Assembly (NCBI GenBank): GCA_951640165.1
Contig: OX621237.1
Location: 15,376,001 to 15,440,000 of the forward strand
Source: Pseudoips prasinana
Lineage: Eukaryota > Arthropoda > Insecta > Lepidoptera > Nolidae
Length of the DNA: 64,000 bases
Direction: 5' to 3'
Part shown: positions 21,512 through 33,345 of the stretch, one piece after another
Numbering within the stretch: the first letter of the stretch is position 1
Layout of the letters: every line of letters starts with the position of its first letter
The notes under the pieces: generated by a model
Database searches by the model: none
What the model was told of the DNA's origin: nothing
Seen by the model: only the letters and a program-made list of their open reading frames with translations
Position numbers and translations under genes: made by a program

Positions 21512-24500
21512 GTATGTTCAGTTCTTTTTTACTAGATAATCGTTTCTTCAACGGGTTTATAAGATATATACCGTAGGAAATCTGTCTAATTTCATGATAA
21601 GTTTGTTATTTCATAGTATTTTTTATACATCGTGAGAAAATTTCAATGTCCCTGTCGCCGATTGCCAACATGGCGCTGGTAGGAGTTGATTATTGCAAGT
21701 TCGATACGGCGCACGTGTTTTATATTCTACATTTTATGAGTGCTCACATTTTATACAATATTTAGTTGTGTTTTTTCTGAGATGATCTGGACGTTACGGT
21801 CCCCGTTTCTAGCAATAGGATCTTTAGTAATATGCCAATTTGACAGGAGTGGTGCTGTAGCTACTAGTCATGAAATTGCATATTTTACATCAGCCAATTC
21901 ATATTACTAATTTACTCGTAAAGAATTTAAAATCAGTGCGACAATTAAAGGTTTGTTTTGCTACAGATCAGAAGATTGGCCGGAGGACTCCAAAAATGGG
22001 CCATCAAAAGAGCAACCGACCTACGATGGGCCTCCGGGAATGGAACCCGAAGGGGCACTGGACACTAATTGGCATCAAGTCGTGGAAAGCTTTGATGACA
22101 TGAATTTGAAAGAAGAATTACTGAGAGGAATATATGCGTATGGTTTCGAAAAGCCATCTGCTATCCAACAACGCGCCATCATGCCGTGCATTCAGGGGCG
22201 CGATGTAATTGCCCAAGCCCAGTCGGGAACTGGCAAAACTGCTACTTTCTCTATTTCAATTCTTCAACAAATCGATACAAGTATTCGTGAATGCCAAGCA
22301 CTGATTCTGGCGCCTACTAGAGAGCTGGCCCAACAGATCCAGAAGGTACGAAAGTTTGTGGTGTTTTGTGTTGTGTTTGTGTGATTAATGCTTTTGGTTT
22401 GACATTAACAGTGTGTGATATTTTTAGGTGGTGATAGCTCTTGGTGATCACTTGAATGCTAAATGTCATGCGTGTATTGGAGGCACCAATGTGCGTGAGG
22501 ATGTTCGTCAGCTGGAGAGTGGAGTACATGTGGTGGTGGGCACGCCCGGCCGTGTATACGACATGATCACCCGCCGTGCGCTGCGTGCTAACACTATCAA
22601 GCTCTTTGTGCTTGACGAAGCTGATGAAATGTTGTCTAGAGGGTGAGTCAACTCAACGTCATATATGTAATAGTGTTGTGTGTTGCATTATAACTTTCAT
22701 GCCATATTTTGTCTTCTTTCTTTTACTCACTTGTGTGGATTTTCTCCTGAGCTTTCATTATTTAGGATTATTAAATGTTGGTACTGTTATTGTCATAATG
22801 TTATTTAATGCCATGAGGATATTTACATCCTGTTTGTATGCTCTTTTGTTAATACTAACGATTGTAACAAAACCTTGGCCAATAGTTGGTGATCCACTTT
22901 TAAACCTTGCCTATAATACTTTGGTAAATGAAATATACATACATGAATTTGCTCAAGCGCTAGTTTAACTTTTGTTTATGGGAACATTTGCATATGCAAT
23001 AGTTTGTGCCATGTGAACTGTCTAACATATGATTTGTGATAATTTTCAGATTCAAAGATCAAATCCATGATGTATTCAAGATGTTGTCGGCTGATGTGCA
23101 AGTTATTCTTCTCTCTGCTACCATGCCCGATGATGTATTGGAAGTATCTCGGTGCTTCATGAGGGACCCTGTGCGCATCCTAGTGCAGAAAGAAGAGGTA
23201 AGGAAGTATAATTTTATCTTGTTTAGATAAATTAATTTATGTAAACAAACTGTTATGCATATATTATATAGTTATAATACAAGATAACTTAAACAGAAAT
23301 TATTTGAGAGGTACTAGACAAAACAACTAGTAATATCCAACTGTGGGGAATATAGAGTTACCTTTTAGTAATTACACATTTCTCTGCTTTAGTGTTCACT
23401 TAATAAATTGCTTCATATAATGCATACTGTCAGATGTTGTAATTTGTTCTATGTGTAAAACAAAGTACCTGTTTCTATATTTTATCCACCAAAGTCGATG
23501 CATACATATTCAGCAATTGATTTTATCAATGGTCACTATTTATAAGATTTTTCTTCTGTGCTTCTTGTCTGAGTAGGTTTTTTAAGCGCAATTTTCACAA
23601 GTACCTGCTTATTACTAGATGTCTATATAAGGGACAGCATACAAGTTATAATAGACCTTCTATGTCCATCATATCTGAGTTGTGTCATGCACATGTTCAA
23701 TAAGTTTGAAAGACTTGTTCAACTACAGGCACTGCTTGACATTTTACAAGTGTATTTTGTCTAGAACCGTAGACAAGCTATAATAGTGCTTTTAGTGGCC
23801 AATATCAGGATTAAACAGGAATGAGATAAACTTTGTTTTATTTATTAATTTTGTACATGGGTGCAAAGGCATCCACTATTTGTTCATCTTACATTTGATT
23901 TGTTTATTACCCCACAATTATTTTGGTAATCTAGATGACAATGGTCCTGTACATGCATTAGCCCAGTGTTTCACTAATCACAAGGTGAGATACTTGTATT
24001 TTACCTGTTAAAAAAAATGAAAATAGACAAGCTAATAGTGAATACGACTTTCTAGCTTTCTGCTTTGAGTTGTCTGCCTATGTAGCTTGAGAAAGCTGCA
24101 GACTAGCTAGGGTAGCATCCCTTGCAAAAATCATGTTGGCCCCTTTATTTAAGAATTTCTCAACATTTTCATGTGATGTCTGACTGACTACTACTTACTT
24201 TACTGCTGCAATGTGTATATGTTAATACCCTCACATAGGATAAATTTTATTATTTCGAAGAGACAAGACTTACTAAACTAAAATATAAACATTAATTCTG
24301 CATCCAACCATCTGGAGGTTAGAACAGTATTGCATAAAAGTGAAGTAAATAAAACACTGTAGTGGATATTATACTACCCCTTTAAGTTTAGTATTATAAA
24401 GTTTATATATTATTGTTTGACTTATTTAATAATAAACATGCATATTATCACCATAATTTGTTAAATATGAGTAAAAAAAGAATCAACTTATTGGTAAGGT

Positions 24501-27500
24501 ACTTTAGAATTAATTTCACAAGGCCATTTCATAATGAGGCCTGTTTGGCTGTTTTAGAAAGAGATGTAATGTATTAATCATTGTTACTTGGTACCCTTAC
24601 CTTGTTTAGTTGTCCTATACCTCTGACTTCTTTCATTCTTAAGTTGTCTTGTACATACATTTTCTTTGTTAAAAAGCATCCTCTGTACTTATAACTTGTT
24701 TATTCATTTGTTGAACTTATTGCTTAGTTGTCCTGAACATACGATAGGTTCTATTTTGTTTTCTTGTGTATTTATTTTCATTTTATATAATTAGTCCGTA
24801 TCTTGTCTTTGTTTACTCATACTGTATTTCTGCATGAACCAAGTCCAAAGATAGCTATATATTTGGGTAAATAAGACATGCATATACTTGCTATTATTAG
24901 GTAAGTGCTCTAGGAGACTATATAATATAGATCTGCTTCATTTAAATTAACATTCAGTATCTAGCTCTTCAAATTATTTCAATATATGGCAGTGGTTGTA
25001 GTTTCCTAATTAAGTTGGTGCAGCTTGATCTAATGGAAAGATATCTGCATTCCTCACTGGATTGAACTGCATAACTAATTACTAATTATGTTCAATATTT
25101 TCCTAGCTGAATAATTTTCATTTATATATGCTATCAGTATTTTCAAATTAAAGGAGATTGACCAATTTGGACCAAATGCTGCCCAGACATGGGAATATTT
25201 TTATTTTATTCCTTACATGAAGAGAAATAAAAAAAAAATAATAAAAAAAAAAAATATCCACGGGGTTATGCAGTACTTAAAAACTTATCTTATAGCTTTT
25301 GTGATTTAACTTTTGTTTTTTTTTAACGTCTACGTTAAATAATATTATTATCTTACTGCGAGAGTTGCGAGAAGTCAAAAGTCTCGCTTGCTCATATTCA
25401 GATTTGGTATGTGTCTGTCTCTTTCGCGCACGTTGGAAATCTGTATACCTGCTTGCGCGCGCGCCATATTGTTTGTATCGCAGTCTAACATCACTCTTTG
25501 ACTTGAACCGTTGTGTACTGTGCGCTTATCTATCTCCTTATATTTTTACAACCCGGCATTACTTTTGGACTATCGTATCTGCATCATCTGTTGACCCGGC
25601 TATTCGTTTGGACTACACGATGTATCAACCTCATTACAGAGTGTGTTTGTTTTGTGATCGTTCTGTGGAACGAATCAGAAGATATATGTTAACTCGAGAT
25701 CTTCAAAACGAACATCAACATACATTTCAAAACATCATTCGAGCTCTACCACGTGAGGTAAGTACTTAACTTTTATTTAAGTATTTATATTATAATAACA
25801 CAAAATAAATCATTAACTCAACAGTTAAGACTATTATTTACATTACTTAAATCATAACAAATGCGTTCTTAGATATCTACTTAGAAGTAGGTACATACCT
25901 ACTATAAAATATAGACTCCACTTGGATAGAACTACAAGGAACCGCACAGGAATTTGATATAAATAGTTATAGTCCACGCGTTATCAGTCATGGGTCCCTA
26001 AATGTCCAATAAACCGGTCCACTTATCGGTAGACCGCTACCTGCGCACCGAAATCGTAGAGTCACTGTCATGTCGTATCCCTCCTAAGCCGGTTCCTAAT
26101 TGATGATTAAAATAGGTTGAATGTTGTTTTGTATGTACCTAATTATTTTAATTAAAAACTACTTTTTGTGTTAACACTAGTTGCATGCATTTTCTATCGT
26201 AGATTTGTAGAAGATACGCGGTGACGTTGAGATAGATATTATTACAGGGAAATGATCTTACCCGACGAATTATTTTAAAACGCGTTGAATATAGTTACCT
26301 GAACGTTTGCTCTTATAAGCTCTTGAATACCTATTCAAGAGTCACCTGCCCGGTTCGAGTATACAATATAATTCGACTATATTTCAGATTCATGTTATGC
26401 CGTGGGTTATTTGTTTATCATTTTATAATTGGTTACAGATAACATTCAATAATGAGGAATACCTCTGCCACAACTGTTGGACAAGAGCTCGCCGTGGGTC
26501 GCTGCCTGCAATGCCTGCTGCGGAATATGCGCCTGCTGTGGAAGATGCACCTGCTGTGGAAGATGCACCGACTGTGGAAAATCTACCAGCAGTGGCAGGG
26601 CAGCCCACGGAGGAAGACATTCTAGGACAAAACGTAACATTTCACCTTCCCGGAAATTACTGCCGAGCCCCGAATACGTCAAATGCTTGTATGGTGTACA
26701 ATTGCACAAATAATACTCGTCGACGAGTACCAAAGAGTTTGAAAGTGCAGTTACTTATTAATAATAATTATTATGTTCCTTCATACGCACGTGTGTGTCA
26801 GGAGCATTTAGAAGACAACACCTGGGATGTTCTTTTTACGGCACCAAATCGTTGTTTTGATTTTAGTCCCCAACAAGTTTTTGAAATGTTAGAATTATTA
26901 AAAGAACCCAGAAGTCGAATTATCGATTTTGAGAACCTTAATACGCTGCATGATGAAGAATTGCATTATTGGACAGGCCGGACTCGAGATGAATTCGAAA
27001 GATTATTTAATCAAACTCCACTTTTAGCACAAAGGTGTCAAAATCCACGAACTGCATTAGGTATAATACTTGCCAAATTGAGAACTGGAGAATCCAATGA
27101 ACGACTCGCCACGTTTTTCAACATGTCTCGTCCAAATCTAGAACGAAGAATGAAAATAGCTAGAGTGTCTGGATAGTGATTTTGTCCCTCACCACTTGGG
27201 ATTCAACCATATTTCTAGAGAGCAGATCGTTGAAAGAAATCTAGCAGTTCCTACCGCATTGTTTGCAAATAACCAGGAAGCTGTTGTTATACGTGACGGT
27301 ACCTATATGTACATACAAAAGAGTTCTAATTTCTCATTTCAGAAAGACACGTACAGCATGCACAAGTACAGGAACCTCCTAAAACCATTTTTGTTAGTTA
27401 CATGCGATGGACACATTATTGAGGTTTGTGGTCCCTATGCTGCGACTACAAATGACGCAACCATTTTAAACAATCTGCTAGATGGGCCGGATAGAACCAT

Positions 27501-30500
27501 TAATTGGCTGTTACAGCCAGGTGATATTTTTATATTAGACAGAGGTTTTCGAGACTCTATTGCGTCTTTAGAAAGCCACGGATATGTCGGCATCATGCCA
27601 CAATCGCAGACCAGAAGAGGCGCACAACTTACCACACTCGACGCCAATAAATCGCGGTTATGCACCATTTGTCGGTGGCCCGTTGAGGTAGTAAATGGAC
27701 GGCTAAAACGGGATTTTAAGATTTTTCGTCAGGAATATTATAATCTGGCCATGAGCCACTTTTATACAGACCTTCGAATCGCTGCAGCAATAACTAATGC
27801 CTTCCATGTTGATATTATAGACAATGGCGATGCACGTGAATTTATCAATATAGCCAGAGAGCGGCTGAATGTTGCCAATGACTTAGCTGAGTATATTGAT
27901 CAAAGGAGGCTAAACCGGAACAGAGCCAACTTCGAAAACATTTCAGTGGGTGGAGATAATGTTGCTTCATTTCCCATGTTAAGACCGGAGGAATTGACTC
28001 TCTTTGCAGTAGGAACGTACCAAATAAAACTTGCGCCTAGCTATTACAGCGAGCATATACGCACCACGGAGACATTTATTATACAAAAGTATAACGGTCG
28101 CCTTAACGACCTCTCCGATTTTTCGATGCCAACCAGCAATGTGCAACTAATTAGAGCGCACATAAAGAGCAGACATACATCGTCAAAAGTATATCATTGC
28201 TACATTTTAATTGACGAGAACAATCATGGGCTCGATTCCATTAAACATTATTGCTGCTCATGTTTTATCGGGCGAAGAACGATCGGCAGTTGTGCCCACG
28301 TTGTTTGCCTAGTTTGGTTTTTGGGGTGGGCTAGACACCAAGACGTTGTGAGGCGCCCTGCTTTGTTTTTGGACAGAATCATTATAGACGACGATGAGGA
28401 TTACGATTGATTAGATATTTTAATGTTTACATGTGGCCTAACATAGAGAACTATTTATTATGTTGTAAAACGAATAAATAATTATTATTGATTGTTTGAA
28501 TGAATATCCGTAACTAAGTGTTTTTATAGTAATTATAATCCATTTTTTATATTATACAGTCTTTTATTTTAAAAATAAGCGAACGAAAAATCATAACCAA
28601 CAGTTATGATTTTTCGTCAATAAAACCTAAAGAAGAGTATTTTTCTCAATACTCCTGGGATAGATTCTGAAGCGCTTTGGGTTACAGACTAGTATTAGTC
28701 TAAGGAACATTATGCACTATGATTCAATGTTGGGCAGCACTTGGTCCAACATCCATACAAAAATGGTCAATCTCCTTTGGAGTGCATATTTTAATGAGGC
28801 GATGACATAAAAAAAAGGTAAATTAGAATGTACCTATGCGTCTTCTCTTATGTATAGATGTGTTATTTTTCAGTGAGTTGTGAACAGGTTTCTATTATTC
28901 GATAGGGATATTTCATGATGGCCCCATATAATTTTTCTGTAAATCTGATTACAGATATAGGATTTGTAAAGCAAAATTGAAGTTGATTATGTTTTTTAAA
29001 ACATTAATGATATTGATGGTTTCTGGCTTATTTAGGTATTATTAGGTATATATTTGCAAGTATTGAATTACAATTAAATCTAAATGTAATTTCATAATTT
29101 TAATTTTTAACATTACTTTTCCATCAGTAATTAAAATGTGTAGCGAAGCAGTGAAAGCCCCCATGCTTCACTAGACATTTATAAAAACAACCTAATTATT
29201 CATCAATTATAAACTGATAACTAGTCTTGTAGTTGCCTGGTTTATTCAAACTATGAATCATTTTACTTACCAGTACCCATAACCTTGACCCATTTCATTC
29301 CTTTTGACTTGGAATTTCACAGGTCATAAAAATATTATTTAAGTTGCCAGACGTGATTCTAATTGTTAGCATTTGCTTTTGTCAATGCTACAAGGTTCAA
29401 ATAGATGTGGTCTAATATATCCATGGCCTGTTTAAAGGCTAAGACACATTATAAAGTTTCTCAGGGAGTACATTGTTTATGTGTTATAGATGATGCTTTA
29501 CTGAACTGAATAAAAAGCATTAGTGGTGGACACCTGGTAGGTTAGGCAATAACCATAAACAAGCAGCTGTTGTACAATAAATGTTGGCAGCATTCATTTT
29601 ATTGCATTATACAGAATGTATCAATGTATAGACTTGAAGGTGAACCACTTGAGACCCAAGTGAGGTTTAGTTTATAGAGTTTTATATTAAAACAAACAGA
29701 GTATACACTTATTCCTTTTATTTATATCTGGAAGAACTTATGTTTTTTTTTTTTACATTATAGCTAACCCTGGAAGGTATTAAACAATTCTACATTGCTA
29801 TTGAATTAGAAGAATGGAAGCTGGAGACTCTCTGTGATCTGTACGACACCCTGTCCATCGCTCAGGCTGTGATTTTCTGCAATACCCGCCGCAAGGTAAT
29901 GTCATCTTTTGAATTTTTAAAATTAATGGTGGAATTTTTTTTTCTGTATTTAGCTATACGTCTGTAGAAAACTTCAGGAGCTGTAATATTATTAACAACA
30001 ATCATAATGTGATGATTAGTCGACTCATTTTGTATGGAAAACAAAACTATTTTATTTTTGTGTTTCCTGCTGGTGTTAATGAGTAACAACAAATTATTAA
30101 TTTGTAGAAGACTGTAATTGGACTACCAGAAAAATCAATAACAGATAGCTAAAAACTAAACGTTATTGCTTTAGTAACTAATTGTGGTTGACTTTAAAAT
30201 AATATTTTACATTTGAATTATTGAACAATCTATTACTGAGCTATGCTCAATGTGCTTCGGAGATACATCTGATAATAATCTAACTAGTAGTAGTATAGAA
30301 TTTCAATGTTGATGACATTGAGCTAGATTACTCTTTCTGATAATACAAATAGAATTCTTATACTATACATGTGAGTCTGCTGTATCCATACCTTAATAAT
30401 GACAAATTCAAGTAGTGAATTTGTTTATTGACTACACAATGGAGAAATAAAAGACTAGTTCTAGTTATGAATTATTTATTTTCATCTAATGCATTATTTA

Positions 30501-32585
30501 TTAGATGTCTATGGAGATTTATCTATTTTTATGGTATCATTGCTACACTCGCAACTTGTTAATATGATTACCATCTCTGACGCATTTTTATATTTAGAGC
30601 AAAAAACTTGTTCCAACACAGTCATTGTTTCCTTTGGAAGTTTTAACATAATTACAACTTTTATAAGAAGTTATTTAAATGGAACTGATGGATTAAATCT
30701 TTGGCTGCCTTCACATGAATTGATGTCCTGATTTGATTTCCGTTTTTTTTTATGAATATTTCTTGAATTTTTTGAGTTAATCTGGTTTATTTGAAAGTAT
30801 ATTTTCATGAGACTATTTGTCAATAAGTACAAACTAGTGTTACTTAGGTGTAACAGAATGGTTGTGGGGTTGCAGGTGGACTGGCTGACCGAGTCCATGC
30901 ACGAGCGCGACTTCACGGTGTCGGCCATGCACGGCGACATGGACCAGCGCGAGCGCGAGGTCATCATGCGCCAGTTCCGCACGGGCTCGTCGCGCGTGCT
31001 CATCACCACCGACCTGCTGGCGCGCGGCATTGACGTGCAGCAGGTGTCCTGCGTCATCAACTATGATCTGCCTACTAACCGCGAAAATTACATTCATCGG
31101 TCAGTTTATACTTATTATTACCTCTTTCGTCAGATTATTAGATTGAGTACATATTATAGAGTAATGCACATACTTCTACACTGTAATATGTAACTATATA
31201 ATCTCAGGATAATAACATGCAGGACACATTTCCTGTCATATCAATTACACAATGGTGTCTGCCATATTTTGTACATACTTCAATAAAAGGGATAAGTAGG
31301 TGTGTGTGAAATTCGACCAGTTTGCAAATCGTTGTGTCAAGAGCAACACTATTTCTTTTGATTTGCTTCCATTCATTATCTGTTATGACAATTAATAGGA
31401 AAACTATTAATAGTCTGTAATTACTGTAATATTACCTTTTCAATATAGTAAGTTTTATGTATATTTTACATTAAACAACAGAATAATATATCTCTAGCTT
31501 GTGCGCAACAGTGGCACAGGTCTCCCCATTTGTAGGTTCTCTAAACTGACTATGTTGCTACACTTGGTAGTGACCAAGTGTAGCATCATAGTCAGTTTAG
31601 AAGCACATTTACTTTCGCATTTATAATGATAGGATGAGTTGACCTTCAACCAAGATTTGTTTATTTACATCACAGCACCACAAGTTATTATGCTCAATGT
31701 TGCTCAAATACAACACAAAATGTTACTGATCTCCACTCGGCTTGGATCTATCTTCACTAATGTAGAATATTATATTTTAGAAGTATTATAAAAACACCTT
31801 TGCTAATAGAAACTGTTACTTATAGGTACCAATAAATGAATACCAACCACTGAAAATACAATAATTATACATAATGCTATATTCAATTAACTGACTCTTA
31901 ATGTAATATTTCATTGCTATTATTATCATTTTACCTATGTTACATTATTTGATATCATCCCTCGGAATACTGCCACAAAACTAGGCTAAGTTAACTCATG
32001 TCTGTTTTTCGACAATTTATCTCAAGGGTAGGTAGGGGGGTGAGTTTCCCACTAGAGAGGGATGCCTTAATTTTTTTACGCCGAGGTAGAAGGTCCCATA
32101 TAATGCTATTATGTATTGACAATCTCATCGCATTTTGAGTCATGCTGAATGTGTACAGATAGACATTATGTTGGTATAATAGAATCAGGCTAACGTGCAA
32201 CTCTTAAAAGTGAAAATTTCTCCTTACATGCCTTCTAATATGAACACTGATTTTGTAACCCAGAAAACAACTAACATGGTCAATTTTCGATGCACTTAAA
32301 CCTCTAGATTTATATTATAAAAAGACCTTTAAATAGTACAAACATATTTAAAAATACAGATGATTTTTGAAGTAGGATCCTCATAAATCATATCATAAAA
32401 TATATTAAATTTCTAATGATGTTTATTTGTTTCTTTTCAGAATTGGAAGGGGTGGTCGTTTCGGCCGTAAGGGTATCGCTATAAACTTTGTAACTGAAGC
32501 TGACAGGAGAGCACTCAAGGATATTGAGGACTTTTACCATACAAGTATCTCAGAAATGCCCAGCGATGTGGCTAACCTCATCTGA
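21489..32585 (+). CDS. eIF4A: Eukaryotic initiation factor 4A (DEAD-box RNA helicase), seven coding exons
   Basis: Join of 21489-21511, 21967-22345, 22428-22642, 23050-23197, 29764-29895, 30876-31099 and 32441-32585: 1266 bases, 421 residues plus stop. It is the ATP-dependent RNA helicase of the eIF4F cap-binding complex that unwinds 5' UTRs for 40S scanning. Motifs in order: Q motif (GFEKPSAIQ, 67-75), I AQSGTGKT (92-99), Ia PTRELA (124-129), Ib TPGR (173-176), II DEAD (197-200), III SAT (228-230), [10 protein letters not shown] (291-298), [11 protein letters not shown] (343-352), VI HRIGRGGR (373-380). The C-terminus MPSDVANLI and the N-terminal 'MEPEG...NW' segment favour eIF4A1/2 over eIF4AIII. 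All introns are GT-AG. Intron 4 (6.6 kb) hosts a DNA transposon in the same orientation. Exon 6 is unusual in base composition (see findings). Confidence 0.97.
21512..21966 (+). other. eIF4A intron 1
   Basis: 455 bases, donor 'gtatgt', acceptor 'tgctacag'. No repeat recognised. First introns of translation factor genes often carry regulatory elements, but none is visible here. Confidence 0.85.
21967..22345 (+). CDS. eIF4A coding exon 2
   Basis: Residues 8-134: lineage-variable N-terminal tail, Q motif, Walker A (AQSGTGKT) and motif Ia (PTRELA). Ends in phase 0 at 'cagaag|gtacga'. Confidence 0.96.
22428..22642 (+). CDS. eIF4A coding exon 3
   Basis: Residues 135-206: [10 protein letters not shown], motif Ib TPGR and motif II DEAD (Walker B). 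Ends with a split Gly codon at 'gg|gtgagt'. The preceding intron is only 82 bases. Confidence 0.97.
23050..23197 (+). CDS. eIF4A coding exon 4
   Basis: Residues 206-255: [12 protein letters not shown] and motif III SAT (228-230), the residues coupling ATP hydrolysis to unwinding. Ends in phase 0 at 'gaagag|gtaagg'. Confidence 0.97.
25620..28410 (+). pseudogene. DDE_Tnp_4 transposase with N-terminal zinc motifs and C-terminal SWIM-like motif, one frameshift
   Basis: Exon 1 (25620-25757) starts '[18 protein letters not shown]' and ends at donor 'gag|gtaagt'; exon 2 begins at 26439 after 'ggttacag' and joins in frame, bringing 'CLFC' and 'YLCHNCW' into a ZAD-like two-CxxC module. Then come an Ala-Val-Glu-Asp-Ala-Pro repeat, a second Cys/His region (from 'CMVYNC'), and a helix-turn-helix (from '[16 protein letters not shown]' to 'MSRPNLERR') as found before DDE_Tnp_4 domains. 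The frame breaks near 27160-27176 (TAG at 27174-27176). The continuing frame (to 28410) has the catalytic triad D of 'RDGTY', D of 'LDRGFRD' and E of '[11 protein letters not shown]', then about 180 residues ending in CxC-x9-CxH at '[15 protein letters not shown]', a SWIM zinc-finger pattern, and an acidic tail. Confidence 0.8.
28583..28624 (+). terminator. Hairpin and poly(A) signal at the transposase gene end
   Basis: Perfect 15-base arms 'acgaaaaatcataac' (28583-28597) and its complement (28603-28617) around a 5-base loop, followed directly by AATAAA at 28619-28624. Another AATAAA lies at about 28473. Likely 3'-end region of the transposase transcript. Confidence 0.45.
29764..29895 (+). 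CDS. eIF4A coding exon 5
   Basis: Residues 256-299: start of the second RecA-like domain, '[12 protein letters not shown]', and motif [10 protein letters not shown]. Phase 0 at both ends. Confidence 0.96.
29896..30875 (+). other. eIF4A intron 5
   Basis: 980 bases, AT-rich, donor 'gtaatg', acceptor 'gttgcag'. Small open frames read across it but none is supported as coding. Confidence 0.85.
30876..31099 (+). CDS. eIF4A coding exon 6
   Basis: Residues 300-374: '[20 protein letters not shown]', QRxRE contact and motif [11 protein letters not shown]. The first 51 codons (V300 to G350) all end in G or C, unlike the other six exons. The reading is intact and all motifs are normal. Ends with a split Arg at 'catcg|gtcagt'. 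Confidence 0.96.
31100..32440 (+). other. eIF4A intron 6
   Basis: 1341 bases, AT-rich. Contains a 28-base-arm inverted repeat at 31541-31600 (see findings). No coding content recognised. Confidence 0.85.
32441..32585 (+). CDS. eIF4A coding exon 7
   Basis: Residues 374-421 and stop TGA (32583-32585): motif [11 protein letters not shown], '[20 protein letters not shown]' and the C-terminus 'MPSDVANLI'. Acceptor 'ttcttttcag'. Confidence 0.97.
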
Positions 32586-33345
32586 GGCGCCTACGCTTTC
32601 CCGGTTAATACTTTGTGTCCTGCGTTCTATTGCGATATTTATAAGGTGTGTGTATTAGGAGAAGCCTTCTAATAACCGCTGTGCCGAATTTTTGATTGGA
32701 ACTCATTTCGTTTGGACCGATATAATCGTTTTAGTTTAATTAATGATTACATTATACTATAATAGACGTATCAATATAAGTTTAATATACATAGTTAGGA
32801 ATAAGACCGGCCCGGCCGGATGGCCCCCGTTCCGCGCAGGCCTCTTTGCCGCTTGCACAGAGGTCTCATCGGGTACTGGAGAGGCTATTTCAATCACAAA
32901 ACTTCTAGAAGGAAACCCACTGTATTGTAACGTTTTTTCCCGTTGTACATAATATGGTAACTGTTTTTGTAATACCCTAAATAAATATAATGAAATATCT
33001 CAATTGTATTGTTATTGACATGTTTGAAAGTTGTAGCGCTCCATTCCCGATCGGAACCTTAATTTGTCTGAATCAATGTATTGAATTATGTAAATTTTGT
33101 TTTACAGAAAACCTACCTACTCAGCCTGTGAAACGCACTTTGGACACAACTATGTGGAAATAATAAAACTAAATTTCCTCTATAATACGTTCATTACTTT
33201 CTTTTGACAGGTCCTAATTGTTTCCTGTATTCCCATTTACATTTGCTTTTGCATTTTACTTTTAAAAGATTGTTTTCTACATGGTTTTTATGTTCATTTC
33301 GAATTATTTATATTTTTGGAATAAATTTTGTTCGAAGTATTAGTG
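32586..33345 (+). other. eIF4A 3' UTR with alternative poly(A) signals
   Basis: AATAAA occurs at 32980-32985, 33162-33167 and 33320-33325, so two or three 3' ends are possible. A GC-rich patch at 32810-32880 lies in the UTR. A 69-codon open frame here (32743-32952) has no supporting evidence. Confidence 0.6.

Larger units (their letters stand above)
25150..28778 (+). mobile_element. PIF/Harbinger-like (ISL2EU-like) DNA transposon, about 3.6 kb
   Basis: Inverted ends: left 'aaaggagattgacca' then 'gaccaaatgctgccca' (25150-25186); right, inverted, 'aaaggagattgacca' then 'gaccaagtgctgcccaac' (28778-28720). It carries one gene with two exons (25620-25757 and 26439-28410) and a poly(A) signal, so it is a nearly complete autonomous element with one frameshift. 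No clear target duplication was seen at the proposed ends, so the exact edges are uncertain by a few bases. Confidence 0.75.
23198..29763 (+). other. eIF4A intron 4 (6.6 kb) hosting a DNA transposon
   Basis: The largest intron of the gene. 25150-28778 is a transposon (separate entry); 23198-25149 and 28779-29763 are AT-rich and hold no coding signal that I can see. Acceptor is 'acattatag'. Confidence 0.9.

Noticed and set aside
22576..22968. 130-codon plus-strand frame across eIF4A exon 3 and intron 3
   Set aside because: It is a different frame from the helicase and runs mostly through the intron; no conserved content.
26423..26733. Minus-strand and alternate-frame ORFs rich in Cys, Gly or Ala
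   Set aside because: Shadows of the Ala-Val-Glu-Asp-Ala-Pro repeat in the transposase.
30671..31097. Minus-strand frames of 85 and 129 codons opposite eIF4A exon 6
   Set aside because: Open only because the exon is GC-rich at third positions; antisense shadows.
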